Of a DNA stretch of 64,000 bases, positions 23,090 to 34,774 are shown in pieces. The stretch spans positions 201,697,050 through 201,761,049 of the forward strand of contig NC_133662.1 in assembly GCF_037893015.1 (NCBI RefSeq). Direction: 5' to 3'. Source of the DNA: Macrotis lagotis. Its lineage: Eukaryota > Chordata > Mammalia > Peramelemorphia > Peramelidae. The notes under the pieces are model-generated. The model had not been told where the DNA came from and did not search any database. It saw only the letters and a program-made list of their open reading frames with translations. Position 1 is the first letter of the stretch; every line of letters begins with the position of its first letter. The translations under genes were made by a program, and so were the position numbers.

Positions 23090-23880
23090 GTTGTGTAGAA
23101 CTTCTCTCTTTTCTGTCAGTGGCCTCACTGCTGTGTTTTTCCAGTCATACAGGCTCAAAAGCTTTGAATCATCTTTGACATTTTTTCTCTTTCAACTCAC
23201 ATGTCTAGTCAGTTGGCAAGTCTTGTTGATCTTTCTTCCTCACTTCTTACATTCAGTCTCCTTTCCAGAATCCCCAAATTCATATCTTCACCACTCTTAT
23301 CCTAATTGGGATTCCTGCTTCTAGTCTTTCCCTCTCTAATCCATCTCCCATTTAAGTTTTAAATCAGCATCACTAACATAGTCAGAAAATAATAATAGCT
23401 CCATATTGTCTTTAGGAAAAAAAAATTACACCAGCAGCAGCTTGACATTTAAAGCCCTCCACAATCTGGCACCCATCTAGCTCTCCACTCTCCATTCCTA
23501 CTATTTCCCCTTTCCAGTCAAACTGGTCTGCTCCATGTTCCTGGACTGACTGCCATCTCCCATCCCAGCATCTTTGCTTGGTTTCTCATGGCTGGAATGC
23601 ACTCCGTCTACATCTTTAGCTTTTTTCAAAGTACACACAGTGTGCCAATTTCTGCAAAGGGCTTTTTTAATTCCCTCAGTTTCTAGCACTCTTTCTCTCT
23701 GTTGAAATTACTTTGTATAGACTTTATAATTGTTTCCTACACATGCTTATATTTCCTTTGCTTTTTCCTTTTGTTCCCTCTTTTTCCTCCTCTCCCCAAG
23801 CTCTTTGTTGTCAGAGATTGTTTTGTTGTCTTTGCATCTCTTGTGTGCCAGTCCATAGTAGGCTCTTGACAAAGATTTGA
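23090..23880 (+). repeat. CR1/L2-type LINE fragment, sense
   Basis: A pyrimidine-rich sense fragment with the C-terminal LINE ORF landmarks 'aaagccctccacaatctggc', 'ccagtcaaactggtctgctc' and 'ggctggaatgcactccgtct', and a 3' end 'tgtgtgccagtccatagtag'. A second sense fragment of this type lies at 26830-27310. Decayed, no usable frame. Confidence 0.55.
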
Positions 23881-23944
23881 TGACTTGCAGATTATTTTAG
23901 TACCTTGGATACTTTTCTTGACTGAACTGAACTGCTTAATGATT

Positions 23945-24140
23945 TACAGCCATAGTTTGGTATAGTGGAAAGAGCTCTGGATTTGCAAAGGATTTGAGTT
24001 TGAATCATATCTTTACTACTACTATTACCTGTGTGATCCTGGGCAAGGTACTTGGCCTCTCTGGGCCCCAGTTCCTTCATCTGTAAATGGAATTGGACTA
24101 GATCTCTAAGGACACTTCCACTTTTAAATTCTAAAATAGT
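23945..24140 (+). repeat. MIR/MAR1-like SINE
   Basis: Sense copy: 'ggtatagtggaaagagctct', 'ctgggcaaggtacttggcct', 'tccttcatctgtaaatggaa'. Another diverged copy follows at about 24270-24440. Confidence 0.6.
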
Positions 24141-24692
24141 ATCATTAGGGGTTTCCAGACAGACTGAGAGAATGGTAGTATGACATGAAGATATGGTGTG
24201 GCTCATTGATATACAGTGTGACTTTCTTAAAATGTGCATTCTGGCATTATGTTCCTACCTTTATAAAATCTTAGAGTGTAGTGGATAAAATAGAATGGAA
24301 TTGTAATCTAGAGTCCTGGATTGGAATTCCTGCCCCTGATGCTTACCCATTGTGGGACTTCCAGGCAAGTCACTTAACCTCTCCCACCCTCAGTGCCCTA
24401 ATCTGAAAATTAGGGGCAGTAATACTGTAACTGCTGCCATATGGATTAGAGCTGCTTTTGGAGGCCAGAGGACTTTAAGTTCTACCTATGATTCTTGTTT
24501 GGCCGTGTGATCCTGGGGCAAGTCTTTTAATGGCTCATTGTTCCCAGGTAATTCTCCCAGAGTCAGTGACTGAGCACTTGACATTCTGCTTCTGGGTAGA
24601 ACAAAGGCATTTTCCGTATTGGTAGCTACTTATGCCAGAGAAGTTAGAGCTCAGTAGAACAAACAAATTCAAAAACCTTCTTGAACTGGTTA

Positions 24693-24925
24693 CCTCCCTG
24701 AAGTACATTATGGAAAGAGCTTTCAAATTTTAAAGTGCTATGTAGTACTTTAAAATTTCTGTTTAAACAGAAACAAAACTATAGAGCATCAACTTCCGGT
24801 GAGGGAAGGAATATGGGATTTTGAGCAAAAGCAAGACTTGGCTGTTGAAAGACCTGAAATTCATTCTGTAGAAAGGGTTTGTTGAAGAAACTAGAAATGT
24901 TTAGCCTGGGAAATAGAATGGTTAA
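24693..24925. repeat. 233-bp duplicated block, source copy
   Basis: Matches 27401-27633 over 233 bp without gaps and with two base differences. It includes a 12-bp perfect inverted repeat (24725-24736 with 24747-24758, 10-base loop) next to an 18-bp perfect palindrome, tttctgtttaaacagaaa, at 24756-24773. I call it the source because its flanks show no sign of a junction, whereas the other copy sits inside a broken L2-type 3' end. Confidence 0.9.
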
Positions 24926-25239
24926 GGGAGAAATGATTGCTGTCTTCTAGTTTTTGAAGAGTAGTCACATAGTTGAGGAATTAAATTTTGTTCAGTTTGA
25001 TTTCAGAGACTAGAATGAAGAGCCCTGGGTACAAGATTCAAAGAGGCCAATTTACACTTAATATAAATGACAATTTAGTAACAATTATAGCCCAGAAATG
25101 AGATGATCCAGGGTGTGATTTATCTTCCTCCTTCCCTCTCTTCCCTCTTCCATTAGAGATCATCCAGCAAAGGCAGGGATTTTTTGGATGTATTGTGAGG
25201 GGAATGTATTTTTAAGACCTGAATTAAACTAGATTGCTA

Positions 25240-25590
25240 CTGAGGTTCAAGCAATGAACCCATCAATAAACAAGGTATGGTACTAAGCACTGGGATTATA
25301 AAAGGAGGCAAATGACAAACCTTGCCCTCACAATCTAATGAGGAAGACAAAACAATAAGTCAGTCAATACAAATAAGCTCTATCCAGGGTAATAGGAAAA
25401 GATTCATAAAGGGAAGCTTTTAGAACTAAGAGGGGTTGGGAAAGATTTCCTGTAGAAAATGGGAGTGAGGTCAGTAGACAGAGATGAAGAAGGAGAGCAG
25501 TCTAGGCATGGGCATCAGCTAGAGACAATGTCAGGAGAGCTGAGAGTTGCAGTGTCTTATCTGTGGAGCAGCCAGAAGCCCAGTGTTATT
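25240..25590 (-). repeat. L2-type LINE fragment, antisense
   Basis: 'atggtactaagcactgggat', 'ctcacaatctaatgaggaag' and 'aaagatttcctgtagaaaat', in the order of the antisense L2 3' region. A second short piece of the same type flanks the SINE at 25757 and resumes at 25920-26060. Confidence 0.6.
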
Positions 25591-25756
25591 GTAGTGAACT
25601 CTGAAATTCTGTGATTTTTTATTTCTGTTCTGACACTGACTTTGGACAGGTCATTTAATCTAAGTCTTGTTTTCCTTGTCTATAAAAAGGGATTTTTAAT
25701 CCTTGCTCCATAGGTTTTATAAGTTTGTACAAATGAAACAAAAGAAAAGCATTTTT

Positions 25757-25907
25757 TAGGGGGTTTTTTTGCAAGGCAAATGGGGTTAAGTGACTTGCCC
25801 AAGGCCACACAGCTAGGTAATTATTAAGTGTCTGAGGCTGGATTTGAACCCAGGTACTCCTGACTCCAGGGCCAGTGCTCTATCTACTGCGCCACCTAGC
25901 TGCCTGG
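25757..25907 (-). mobile_element. tRNA-derived SINE, antisense
   Basis: 'gcaaggcaaatggggttaag' to 'tgcgccacctagctgcctgg', bounded by the target-site duplication aaaagcattttt at 25745-25756 and 25908-25919. Confidence 0.9.
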
Positions 25908-26569
25908 AAAAGCATTTTTAAGTGCTTACAATGTAGCAGACATTGTGATGGGCATTAGGGGTGAAAATAGGGAAAAAAGAAAGCCTCTGCCATTGAGAGA
26001 CTCATATTCTAATGGGGAAGACAACACATATGAGACATGGGTGACCAGTCTTGGAAGTCACATGATTGTAAATGAAACCACAGAACATTTGAATGACTTG
26101 TCCTATTCTGGAACAGCAGTGTTGATTTGATTTCCTTTCCCAAGGTTAGTGGTGGAAAATGTTGAGATGATTGGGAATGGCATGATGTGAACATGTCCAG
26201 AGAGTAGCAGCCATGGTAGCTCTAGACTGAGCCATTCTAGAGAGTTCTCCCCAATCAGGAGCTCAATTGAGAATCTGGTCAGAGGGGAGAAGGCATGGCA
26301 TGAAGATAGCATAAACAATATTTTGTTGTAACAAGGGGTCTATAGGAACAGTTCCTAATTGCTCTGATAGCAAAACATGTCAACATCTTCCTCTGATTTC
26401 TGTTCACTGTCAGGCTGTAAGAAAGGGAACAGAGATAAGAGATCTCAGACTGAACTTTCAACAATTTGTTTTTTTGTAGTATGATTAAGCAGTAATAACT
26501 CTTTACCTTCCTTCTCTTCAAACATTCCAACTGTTCCTGTTAGGAGAAACCCACCTAATTGGTAAACTA

Positions 26570-26574
<5 letters not shown>

Positions 26575-26628
<54 letters not shown>
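26575..26628. repeat. (AC)n microsatellite
   Basis: About 27 uninterrupted AC units. Confidence 0.98.
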
Positions 26629-26629
<1 letters not shown>

Positions 26630-27312
26630 AATAGAGAAGGGGTGAGGTTAATATGCCTTATGCCTAGATCACTACCTTCTTTTCCATTTTGGACTCAAAG
26701 GATATTTTTTTTCCTTGATAATTCATTGAATAAGGAAATCAGGTGTTGGCTCAGTGTCATTGCTATGTAACATTTATATATACATTGGTAGAAAATAATA
26801 GCACAAAATTTATTTAAATTTAAACCTTCATCCTATTTCAAGCCCTCAATACTTCTTGCCTGGGCTATTGCAGTAACCTTTCATTAGTGTTTCTGCCTCA
26901 TATTTCTCTGTATTCCACTCAGTTGCCCAGGTGATTTTCCTAAAGTGTAGTTTTGATAAAGCCATCTTCCACATTCATTAAATTCCATTGATGTCCTGTT
27001 ATTTCTGAGGATCAAATATAGAATCCTTTCTTTGATATTTAAAACTCTTCATAACCAGCTCTTCTTACTTTTCTTGTTTTCTTATACATAATTTCCCTCC
27101 ATTTCACTCTTTAGTTATACTGATCTAATGACTACTCCTTAAAATGTCTCACACCATTTCTCATCATCATATCTTACTGCTAACTTTCTCCCATGCTTAG
27201 AATGCACTTGTTCTTTACTTCCACCTCATATCCCTGGCTTCTTTAACATTTATTTCAAAATTCAGTTTCTGCAGGAGACTGACCTGGATTCCTTAACTGT
27301 TAGTACCTTCCC

Positions 27313-27317
<5 letters not shown>

Positions 27318-27362
<45 letters not shown>
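27318..27362. repeat. (TA)n microsatellite
   Basis: About 22 perfect TA units, inside a sense L2-type fragment and 40 bp before the duplicated block. Confidence 0.98.
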
Positions 27363-27364
<2 letters not shown>

Positions 27365-27400
27365 AGTTTACATATTGCTTTTCCTAATACAAAATAAATT

Positions 27401-27633
27401 CCTCCCTGAAGTACATTATGGAAAGAGCTTTCAAATTTTAAAGTGCTATGTAGTGCTTTAAAATTTCTGTTTAAACAGAAACAAAACTATAGAGCATCAA
27501 CTTACGGTGAGGGAAGGAATATGGGATTTTGAGCAAAAGCAAGACTTGGCTGTTGAAAGACCTGAAATTCATTCTGTAGAAAGGGTTTGTTGAAGAAACT
27601 AGAAATGTTTAGCCTGGGAAATAGAATGGTTAA
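27401..27633. repeat. 233-bp duplicated block, inserted copy
   Basis: Identical to 24693-24925 except for A to G in 'tagtgcttt' and C to A in 'acttacggt'. It splits an L2-type 3' end: without it the flanks would read 'acaaaataaattcctggtgg'. The 6-bp word aattcc occurs at both edges (27397-27402 and 27632-27637), which is either a target-site duplication or junction microhomology. Confidence 0.9.
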
Positions 27634-27734
27634 TTCCTGGTGGTAAAGGATTGTTTTTACTTTTTTGTGTGACCCCAGTTCTCAGCACAATATCTGGTGC
27701 ATGGTGAGTGCTTTAATAAATGTATATTGATGAA

Positions 27735-28011
27735 TTGTCTTGGAGTCAGGAGGATGGGAGTTTGAATATGGCCTCAGACACTTGACTGTTACTAACTGTG
27801 TGACCTTGGACAGATCACTTAACCCTGATTGCCTCGTATTCAAGGCCATCTCTGTCATCCTGATTCATAGCTGACTACTGGACCCAGATGACTGGAGGAA
27901 AAAGTGAAGCTGGTGACTTAGCACCCCCCCCCCACTCAAATCCAATTCATGTAATCCAATTCATGTGATTGCCATGGCATCACCTCTTTGATGTCATGGT
28001 CTTCATTATAA
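27735..28011 (+). repeat. WALLSI-like SINE
   Basis: Sense copy: 'gtcttggagtcaggaggatg', 'tctgtcatcctgattcatag', 'gccatggcatcacctctttg'. It carries a C-run at about 27925-27934 and a short tandem repeat of 'aatccaattcatgt'. Confidence 0.65.
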
Positions 28012-28024
28012 TATAATTCCCTAA

Positions 28025-28197
28025 GGGCAGCTAGGCGGCCCAATGAATAGAGCACCAGCCCTGGAGTTAGTACCTGAGTTCAAATAAGCCTCAGACACTT
28101 AATAATTACCTAGTTGTGTGGCCTTGTGCAAGCCACTTAGCCCCATTGCCTTGCAAAGAAAAAAAAAAAACCCTAACCCTAACCCCCCTAAAAATAC
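28025..28197 (+). mobile_element. tRNA-derived SINE with telomere-like tail
   Basis: Sense copy bounded by a 13-bp target-site duplication, tataattccctaa (28012-28024 and 28198-28210). After the A-run its tail contains 'ccctaaccctaacccccc' (28171-28188). Because that lies inside the duplication, it belongs to the inserted element. Confidence 0.88.
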
Positions 28198-28249
28198 TAT
28201 AATTCCCTAAAGGGGAATTGTTTTACTTTATAAATGTTAGCAAATGTAT

Positions 28250-28640
28250 GCAAAGGGAGCTAGTTGTGGATAGCCTTAAAATTTAGATTAAAATAATTGA
28301 CTTTTTTTGTGTATAAGCAGCAAAAATAGAGCTACTGAAGGTTTTTGAATAAGGGAGTGATACCACCATACTCCTGCTTTAAAGAAGATTATTTTGTAGC
28401 TCTGTGGTGTATAGATTAGCCAGGGGAAATGATTAGAAGTAGAAAGCTCAATTAGGAGGTTATTACAGTAGTCTAGATGAGAGGTGATGAGAACCTGAAT
28501 TAGCATGATGGCTTATGTGAATGGAGAGAGGAAACCAATAGGAGGAGAGATGTCTTGGAGGTGTATTAGACAAGAATTGGTAACTGACTGACTATAGATA
28601 TAGGGAGCCTAGGAACAAGGAAGAGTTAAGGATGACTGAG
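28250..28640 (-). repeat. L2-type LINE reverse-transcriptase fragment, antisense
   Basis: The minus-strand frame 28288-28506 includes LITSHLDYCNNLL, which matches the 'SRLDYCN' landmark of L2 ORF C-terminal regions. The surrounding plus sequence has the usual antisense L2 blocks ('attacagtagtctagatgag'). Confidence 0.7.
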
Positions 28641-28989
28641 ATTATATATGATGGGTAATTAATTTAATGACAAATAATAAAATTTATTCTGCTAATTACC
28701 ATTTTATTTAATTTTCCTATTTGTTGAGGTCGGATTTTGAAAATCCTGTCTGCCCAGATTTCTGATTTCCTTCTTGGAGCTTTCCATAATTAAATGTTTG
28801 TGGAACCTATTCCCTTTAGAGATGTTTTATTGCACTTTCTGAAGCAGTAGTTTTAAAAGACAGTCATAATACAGTAAAGCTATTTCTAGTTTATAAGTGC
28901 TCTTATTTCTTTGTCATGATTTATTGAAATCTGATTTGGATTGGAAAGTAAATAACATTAAGTATTCTCTATTTTGTATTACCCTGTGT

Positions 28990-29115
28990 AACATTTTTTC
29001 TTTCTTTTTAAAAATATTTCGAATTCAATTTTATTTTATTTTCAGTTCCTAATTTTTTCTCCTCCCACTACCCCCTTTTTCACCCAATGAGAAGTCAGAA
29101 AACACAATCTGTTAC
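28990..29115 (-). repeat. L1 3' UTR fragment, antisense
   Basis: T-rich with 'ccaatgagaagtcagaaaac' and 'gttacaaatatgtatatatg'. It is probably the 3' end of an antisense L1 whose further part may resume at about 31160. Confidence 0.45.
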
Positions 29116-29681
29116 AAATATGTATATATGGTGTAGTGGCTAAGGCCTCCCTCCCTTTTCCCCATGGATCACTTATCTATGAGCCAGATTTATAAGATTT
29201 TTCATATATTCATAATCAGAAATATGATTTTCATAACTTCAGTTTCAGGTTATAGATCAAACTACTTAGAGGGCCTACACGGTACCGTGGGAATCAAGAA
29301 AGCTCAGGAGACATAAACATCTTAAAACAAAAGACCAAAGCAATATATGATAATCATCAATGTTAAATCACATTAAGTCTCCTTGTATCCTAGTAACTCA
29401 TTCCCAAAGTCTATTTAATCATCACTTTAGTCTTGAGCCCTTGATAGTCCATTTAGTTGTGTGATCTTTGGAAATAGCTGGAATAGGCCTCATTTTCAGG
29501 CAGCGCTGAAGGAATCTCAGCTTTTCTAGTTTCAAATCACTTCTAGAGATTCTTGGGCAATTCTGCTAAAATCTGCTAGTAAGAAGACAATGCAGTTTGG
29601 TGCAATCTCTTAAATTTGGTTTTCTAATAACTAGTTCATGTTGTTAAAAGCCAGCTCAAGCTTTATGGAGCTAATCCTATT

Positions 29682-29837
29682 TGTTTTTTTAGGTTTTTTG
29701 CAAGGCAAGATGGGGTTAAGTGACTTGCCCAAGGCCACACAGCTAGGTAATTATTAAGTGTCTGAGACCGGATTTGAACCCAGGTACTCCTGACTACAAG
29801 GCCGGTGCTTTATCCACTAGGCCACCTAGCTGCCCCA
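29682..29837 (-). mobile_element. tRNA-derived SINE, antisense
   Basis: Complete element with a perfect 15-bp target-site duplication, ggagctaatcctatt, at 29667-29681 and 29838-29852. Little diverged from the window's consensus. Confidence 0.95.
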
Positions 29838-31159
29838 GGAGCTAATCCTATTAATAAGTTATAAGAACATCAAATTGGGAACCCATAATTTACTTGAGAC
29901 TTTAGATAATTTCAATTTTTATATACCACTTACTATTTTTATCTTTATCTAAATGTTGTCCTTGATCTAAGAATCTTAAATTAAAAAATACTGTAAAATG
30001 AATTCCTGTCTTTTAAAATGATCAAATTCTTTTGAAATGAGATAATAATTTCACTTTCTTTACAATTATCATTAAAACTTTCCATATAAATCTTTAATCC
30101 AATTTTTAGAAGTTAATACTATAACATACTCAAAGTCTGAATTTCTCTACTAGATATATTTGGAATTCAATCATTATACATATGTATATAGTTCTTAGAG
30201 ATGGTTTAAACCTATTGCTTTAAGTCTAAACCTATTGCTTTCTTAAAAATTTAGTATCCCATTTAATTAGAAAATTTTTGCATTATATCTTACTACTTTG
30301 TCTAACTCCTCCTTAGGAGGACATCATCACGGTATTATATTTTGAATACAAATACAGGTTAAAATTATAAGATTTTTTTCATACTTGCATCCTTTTATAG
30401 TAACTCAGAGATGTTGCAGTATCAATATGTTTAGTACTAATTAATACATTATTAATGTTTTATTATAAAACTTATACTGCTTAGCTTTCCTGTTTATAGA
30501 AATTTTCCTTGAAAGGAAAAGGTGGAACACTTATAACAGATTCAAGGCTTGTGCCTTAAAGGTCATAGACTGACCTGACAGATACCATAATTGGGGAAAA
30601 TTCTCTTAGCTCTGGTTGATTCCAGGCACAGGTCATATCTGTCAGCCAATCATGTAGTCACAGGGTATCAAAAGTCAGGCTCAGGATTAACCAGGTGTGG
30701 AAATTTACTCTTCAGAGAGGAAATAGCACAATGGGAAACTGAGTCAAGAGGCTCTAGCCCCAGGCCACACCAAGATTATTTTTTCAACATTTTCCAGGGA
30801 CAGGCATTCACCTGTAGCAGTTCTCAGACTGCAGTTCATGCCATTTTCTATTACTGGCTTTATGACAGTTTGACAACCTTTTCCTGTAATCAAAATTCAA
30901 AACAATAGTAAATCATAGTACAAAGAGTTTTTACTTCAAATAGTACAATTTCACTAACTATAGATTAGAGAATGAATACTATTAATTTTCTCATGTTTCC
31001 CAGTTAGATTTCATTTATTTAGTTGATTCATATTATTGTATTAGAGTTACATCTTTAAGCCACTCTATACATTTTTATAAGTTTTATAAGTGATATTCAA
31101 AAATATTCAAATGGAAACTCACTTAGGCATGTTATTACTTATCCTATATCTTAAATTGT

Positions 31160-31690
31160 TTTGTTTATTTAATTTTGCATCAGTTCATACAAGTCTTTTT
31201 AGGTTTTTCTGAAACTATCCCCTTCATCATTTTTTAGAGCACAATATATTTTAACAGATTTATCAGAAAGCTGATATAAGGGTTTAAAACAAAACAAAAC
31301 ATATGGGCTCTTTTTCTCTATCTTGGATCTTTTTGGTGTAAAGATGTAGTTCCAATATTTCTAGGCCAAAGGGTTGCACAGTTTAATCATTTTTGTGAGG
31401 CATAGTTCCAAATTGCTTTCCAGCATGGCTGGACCAGTTCATAGTTCCACCAACAATATATTAATGTTCCTGTTTTCCCACATTCCTTCTAGCATTCATC
31501 ATTTCCCTTTTTTGCTAACTTTGCCAGTCTAATAATTGTGGTGTTTCAAATGTACATTTTTTTAATTGTTAGTGATTTAGAGTATTTATATGGCTATTGA
31601 TAGCTTGGATTTCTTCTGAAACTGTCTATTCGTATTTTTTGACCATTTATCAATTGGGACATTTCAGAATGGTGCTTATTTTTATAAATT
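31160..31690 (-). repeat. L1 fragment (ORF2 end/3' region), antisense
   Basis: The order 'gcatcagttcatacaagtct', 'tccaaattgctttccagcat', 'gttccaccaacaatatatta' is the reverse complement of the L1 ORF2 3' portion found in sense at about 62800-63200. Confidence 0.65.
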
Positions 31691-31754
31691 TGACTTAGTT
31701 CCTTAATTACCTTAGAAAGGAAACTTTTCAGAGAAACTTGCTGCAAAGATTTTC

Positions 31755-31835
31755 CTCAGACACTTAATAATTATTTAGCTGTGTGGCTGGGAAGCCACTT
31801 GACCCCACTTGCCTTGCAAAAACCTAAAAAAAAAA
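31755..31835 (+). repeat. 5'-truncated tRNA-derived SINE
   Basis: Only the 3' half is present ('cctcagacacttaataatta' to 'cttgcaaaaacctaaaaaa'). Confidence 0.75.
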
Positions 31836-32090
31836 AGTAATAGTCTTTGGTATTTGTTTAAACTCCACAATCATTTCTCTGGATACAAATGGTATTCTTC
31901 ATTGCAGATACCCCCAAATTGTGCCTGATTGTTGCACTGATGGAATGAGCAAGGCCATTAAGGTTGATCATCACCCTCATGTTTCTGTTAGGGTGTACAG
32001 TGTTCTTCTGACTCTGCTCATCTTTCTCAGCATCAGTTCTTGCAAATTCTTTCAGGCTTCCCTGAATTCCAAGGGAAAGGATTTTAAAGT
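31836..32090 (-). repeat. L1 3' fragment, antisense
   Basis: The reverse complement aligns with 63170-63400: 'caaaccactttggt'-like 3' end, then 'agcatcagttcttgcaaatt' against the sense 'gcatgaactgatgct'. The 60-codon frame 31921-32103 lies inside it and is not a gene. Confidence 0.7.
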
Positions 32091-32247
32091 TGCTTTTAAG
32101 TAGAAAACCAGGAGAGGGTGATTTACAAGTTTACTCAACCATGTTTGAGTAATCCCCAATCTATGGTATCATACTGATTGGTGAAACTGTCTTGTATCAT
32201 CACCAATTTGGAAACATACAATGCCGTTTTTGTTTTGTATGAAGGAT

Positions 32248-32370
32248 CTTCCTCCTTCCCTCCCTTCCTTCCTCCTTTTTTCATCTTTCCTTCCTTCCCT
32301 TCTCCTTTTTTGTTACCTTTCTTCCTCTTTCCCTACCTGTTTCTTACATTTTTTCCATGTTTTTTTCCTA
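32248..32370. repeat. Polypyrimidine (CTTC/CCTT-rich) tract
   Basis: About 120 bases almost free of purines in places (tccttccctcccttccttcc). It creates the spurious proline/phenylalanine-rich frame 32178-32414. Confidence 0.8.
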
Positions 32371-33299
32371 CCCTCCTTTCTGACAAAGAAAAACAGTTAA
32401 GTAAAAATATCTGATTCAGAGATGATGTCAGACAGTATAATAAATGATTATATTTTTCATGTAGTCACCTTCAAAATTAGTATTGTCATGTTAAGTCCAA
32501 GCTTTTAAAAATATATTCATATTGCTACACCATATAGGAATTTATTTTGTTTTTATATCTTTACACAAAACATTTTTTAGATGCTGTATTTATAAATTGT
32601 AACAAAATGAAGAAAAAAGGAGTGTGTTGCAAAAGGAATGCTTAACGTTGCTCAGGATAAAAGAGCAAATGTTTTCATGCTTATTTTTTAGTATAACAGC
32701 ACACAGATGTAGTATAAAAGATTCTCAATAATATTTTTGAACATTTCATGTGTACCGTATTGCTAGGGACTGTTATGTGGCACAAACTGATTCAATAGTA
32801 TTGTGGAATCATCATGATAAAGAATATTTTTAATATTTTCAGATTCACATTGCCTTTCAGATTCTTGTACATTTATCTTAGGGCTTTGGACCTGATTCCT
32901 AGGAATCACTAACCTGATTTAGGAAGAGGTACCTTACTGGTTGTAGGTTTTCACAGAGAACATGAAGACTTTGGCTATAGCTATTTCTTAGACACATACC
33001 CTTGAGACATAAGTTGCCAAAAGTTTGATGCGTCCCAGGTATACCAGGATGTCTGGCCATTTCATTTTAGGGATTTCTGGAGTCTTTTAAAAGCGATATA
33101 ACCTATTCTGATATCAGAATGAGGAGGATGCATGTGGAAAACTACTGACCAATTCTGAAGTTGGGAGGAGGTGCCTTCTAAAAATTTGAGAAGGGGAAAG
33201 AGTGAATTTATTTGTCTCAGCTTGTGTTTAATGAAATGGTGTTTTAGTGGTTACTGATGAATATTAAAAAAAATCAGCTCAGGAGCTATCTACTGTGTT

Positions 33300-33600
33300 C
33301 AATATGTTGACATATGTAAATCAGAATACTTCAATACTCTACAGTCCAATTTGTGCAGTAGTCCAGGTATGAGATGATCATGGCCTGTACCAGGGTCATA
33401 GCAGTATTAGAAGGGAGAAGGGAGTGTTTAGGAGAAATGTTTCAGAAGTAGGAATGATAGGACTTGACCGTGGACTGAGGTTGAGAAATGAGAGAGAGTC
33501 ATTATAGTTCCAAGTGTGGGTGACTGGGAGCGTGGTTATACCCTCCATAGTCTCATAGTAAGTTTAAGGTGTCAGTGAGACATCTAATCATCTTTTCTAT
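33300..33600 (-). repeat. L2-type LINE fragment, antisense
   Basis: 'agtagtccaggtatgagatg', 'ccaagtgtgggtgactggga' and 'tcagtgagacatctaatcat' match the middle of the antisense L2 fragments elsewhere. Confidence 0.55.
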
Positions 33601-33822
33601 AATCACCACCAGTAACTTGGTTAATAAATAATTAATCTTTGTTTTATCTTATGTCTTCCCCTATAAATATACTTTTCTTTTTTTAACACTAATTCATTCT
33701 ATGAAAACAGTGTTAGATCATATTGTTATTGAAGACTAATAATATAAATGTACAATATCATGTCGCATTTTAGTAGGGGATATAATAATCTAACAGCATT
33801 TTAAAAAAATTGATGTCTATTG

Positions 33823-33976
33823 GAGTGGCTAGGTGGCATAATGGATAGAGCACCAGCCCTGGAGTCAGGAGGACCTGAGTTCAAATTTGGCCTCAGACAC
33901 TTAATAATTACCTAGCTGTATGACCTTGGACAAGTCACTTTAACCCCATTACCTTGCAAAAAAACAAAAATAAAAA
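33823..33976 (+). mobile_element. tRNA-derived SINE
   Basis: A sense copy with an A-rich tail and the target-site duplication atgtctattg at 33813-33822 and 33977-33986. Confidence 0.92.
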
Positions 33977-34774
33977 ATGTCTATTGCAGTATTGTTTTTC
34001 ACATATGTTGAAAAAAGCCATTCTAAATAAAATTATTTAATTATGTTATTTTATCAGTTCAACTTGCTTAATCTTGAAATAAAGATTTCATTCAAAGATG
34101 ACTACCTTTACCATGATCATGTATGTAATATAGCAAAAAAGAAAAATGAAACAAGCCTATAAAAGACCTGCTTATGAATGACAATAATATTCTTTATGAA
34201 AGTATATTATTAAATATAAAATTACTTATTTAACATTTTCTTCAATTTACTATTCCAAAATTATCCTGATTTTAGTATTTTTATTTTGTTAGTTATTAAT
34301 TTTACAATTTAATTAAATGATTAAAATATAGCATATTTATTCACTTGTATTCTTTATGATCATAATGCAAGACAAAAATTACTTATTAAGCTTTTTTCTT
34401 CAATTTCTTATTCCAAAATTATCCTGATTTAGCATATCTTTTGGTTTCTTGAGACATAAAAATATTCAACCTAACTACTAAAAATAAAATCATCTAATCT
34501 GTACACAAAAAATGAATTGTAGCATCCTATAAAAGTTATTAATCATATAAATATTAAAAATTCTTCATATAACAGTTATTCAAAAGGATTATGTATGGTG
34601 GGAAAATAAACACTTCTGTCTTTTTTCATATACTTCTTTTCTCTTTATTATTGAATAATAGTTACTGACTGATTAATGTTATCAAAATTTACAGAATTAA
34701 AAATTTAAGTCCTGTTAGAAGGGTAGAGTTTCAGACATCAAGCTGGATTTAATTGATTTTGAATAACACATCTT

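Noticed and set aside
30591..30908. 105-codon plus-strand frame in intron 2
   Set aside because: Not recognised, no splice or promoter context, and composition like the surrounding DNA; a chance frame cannot be excluded. Noted only as part of the unassigned block.
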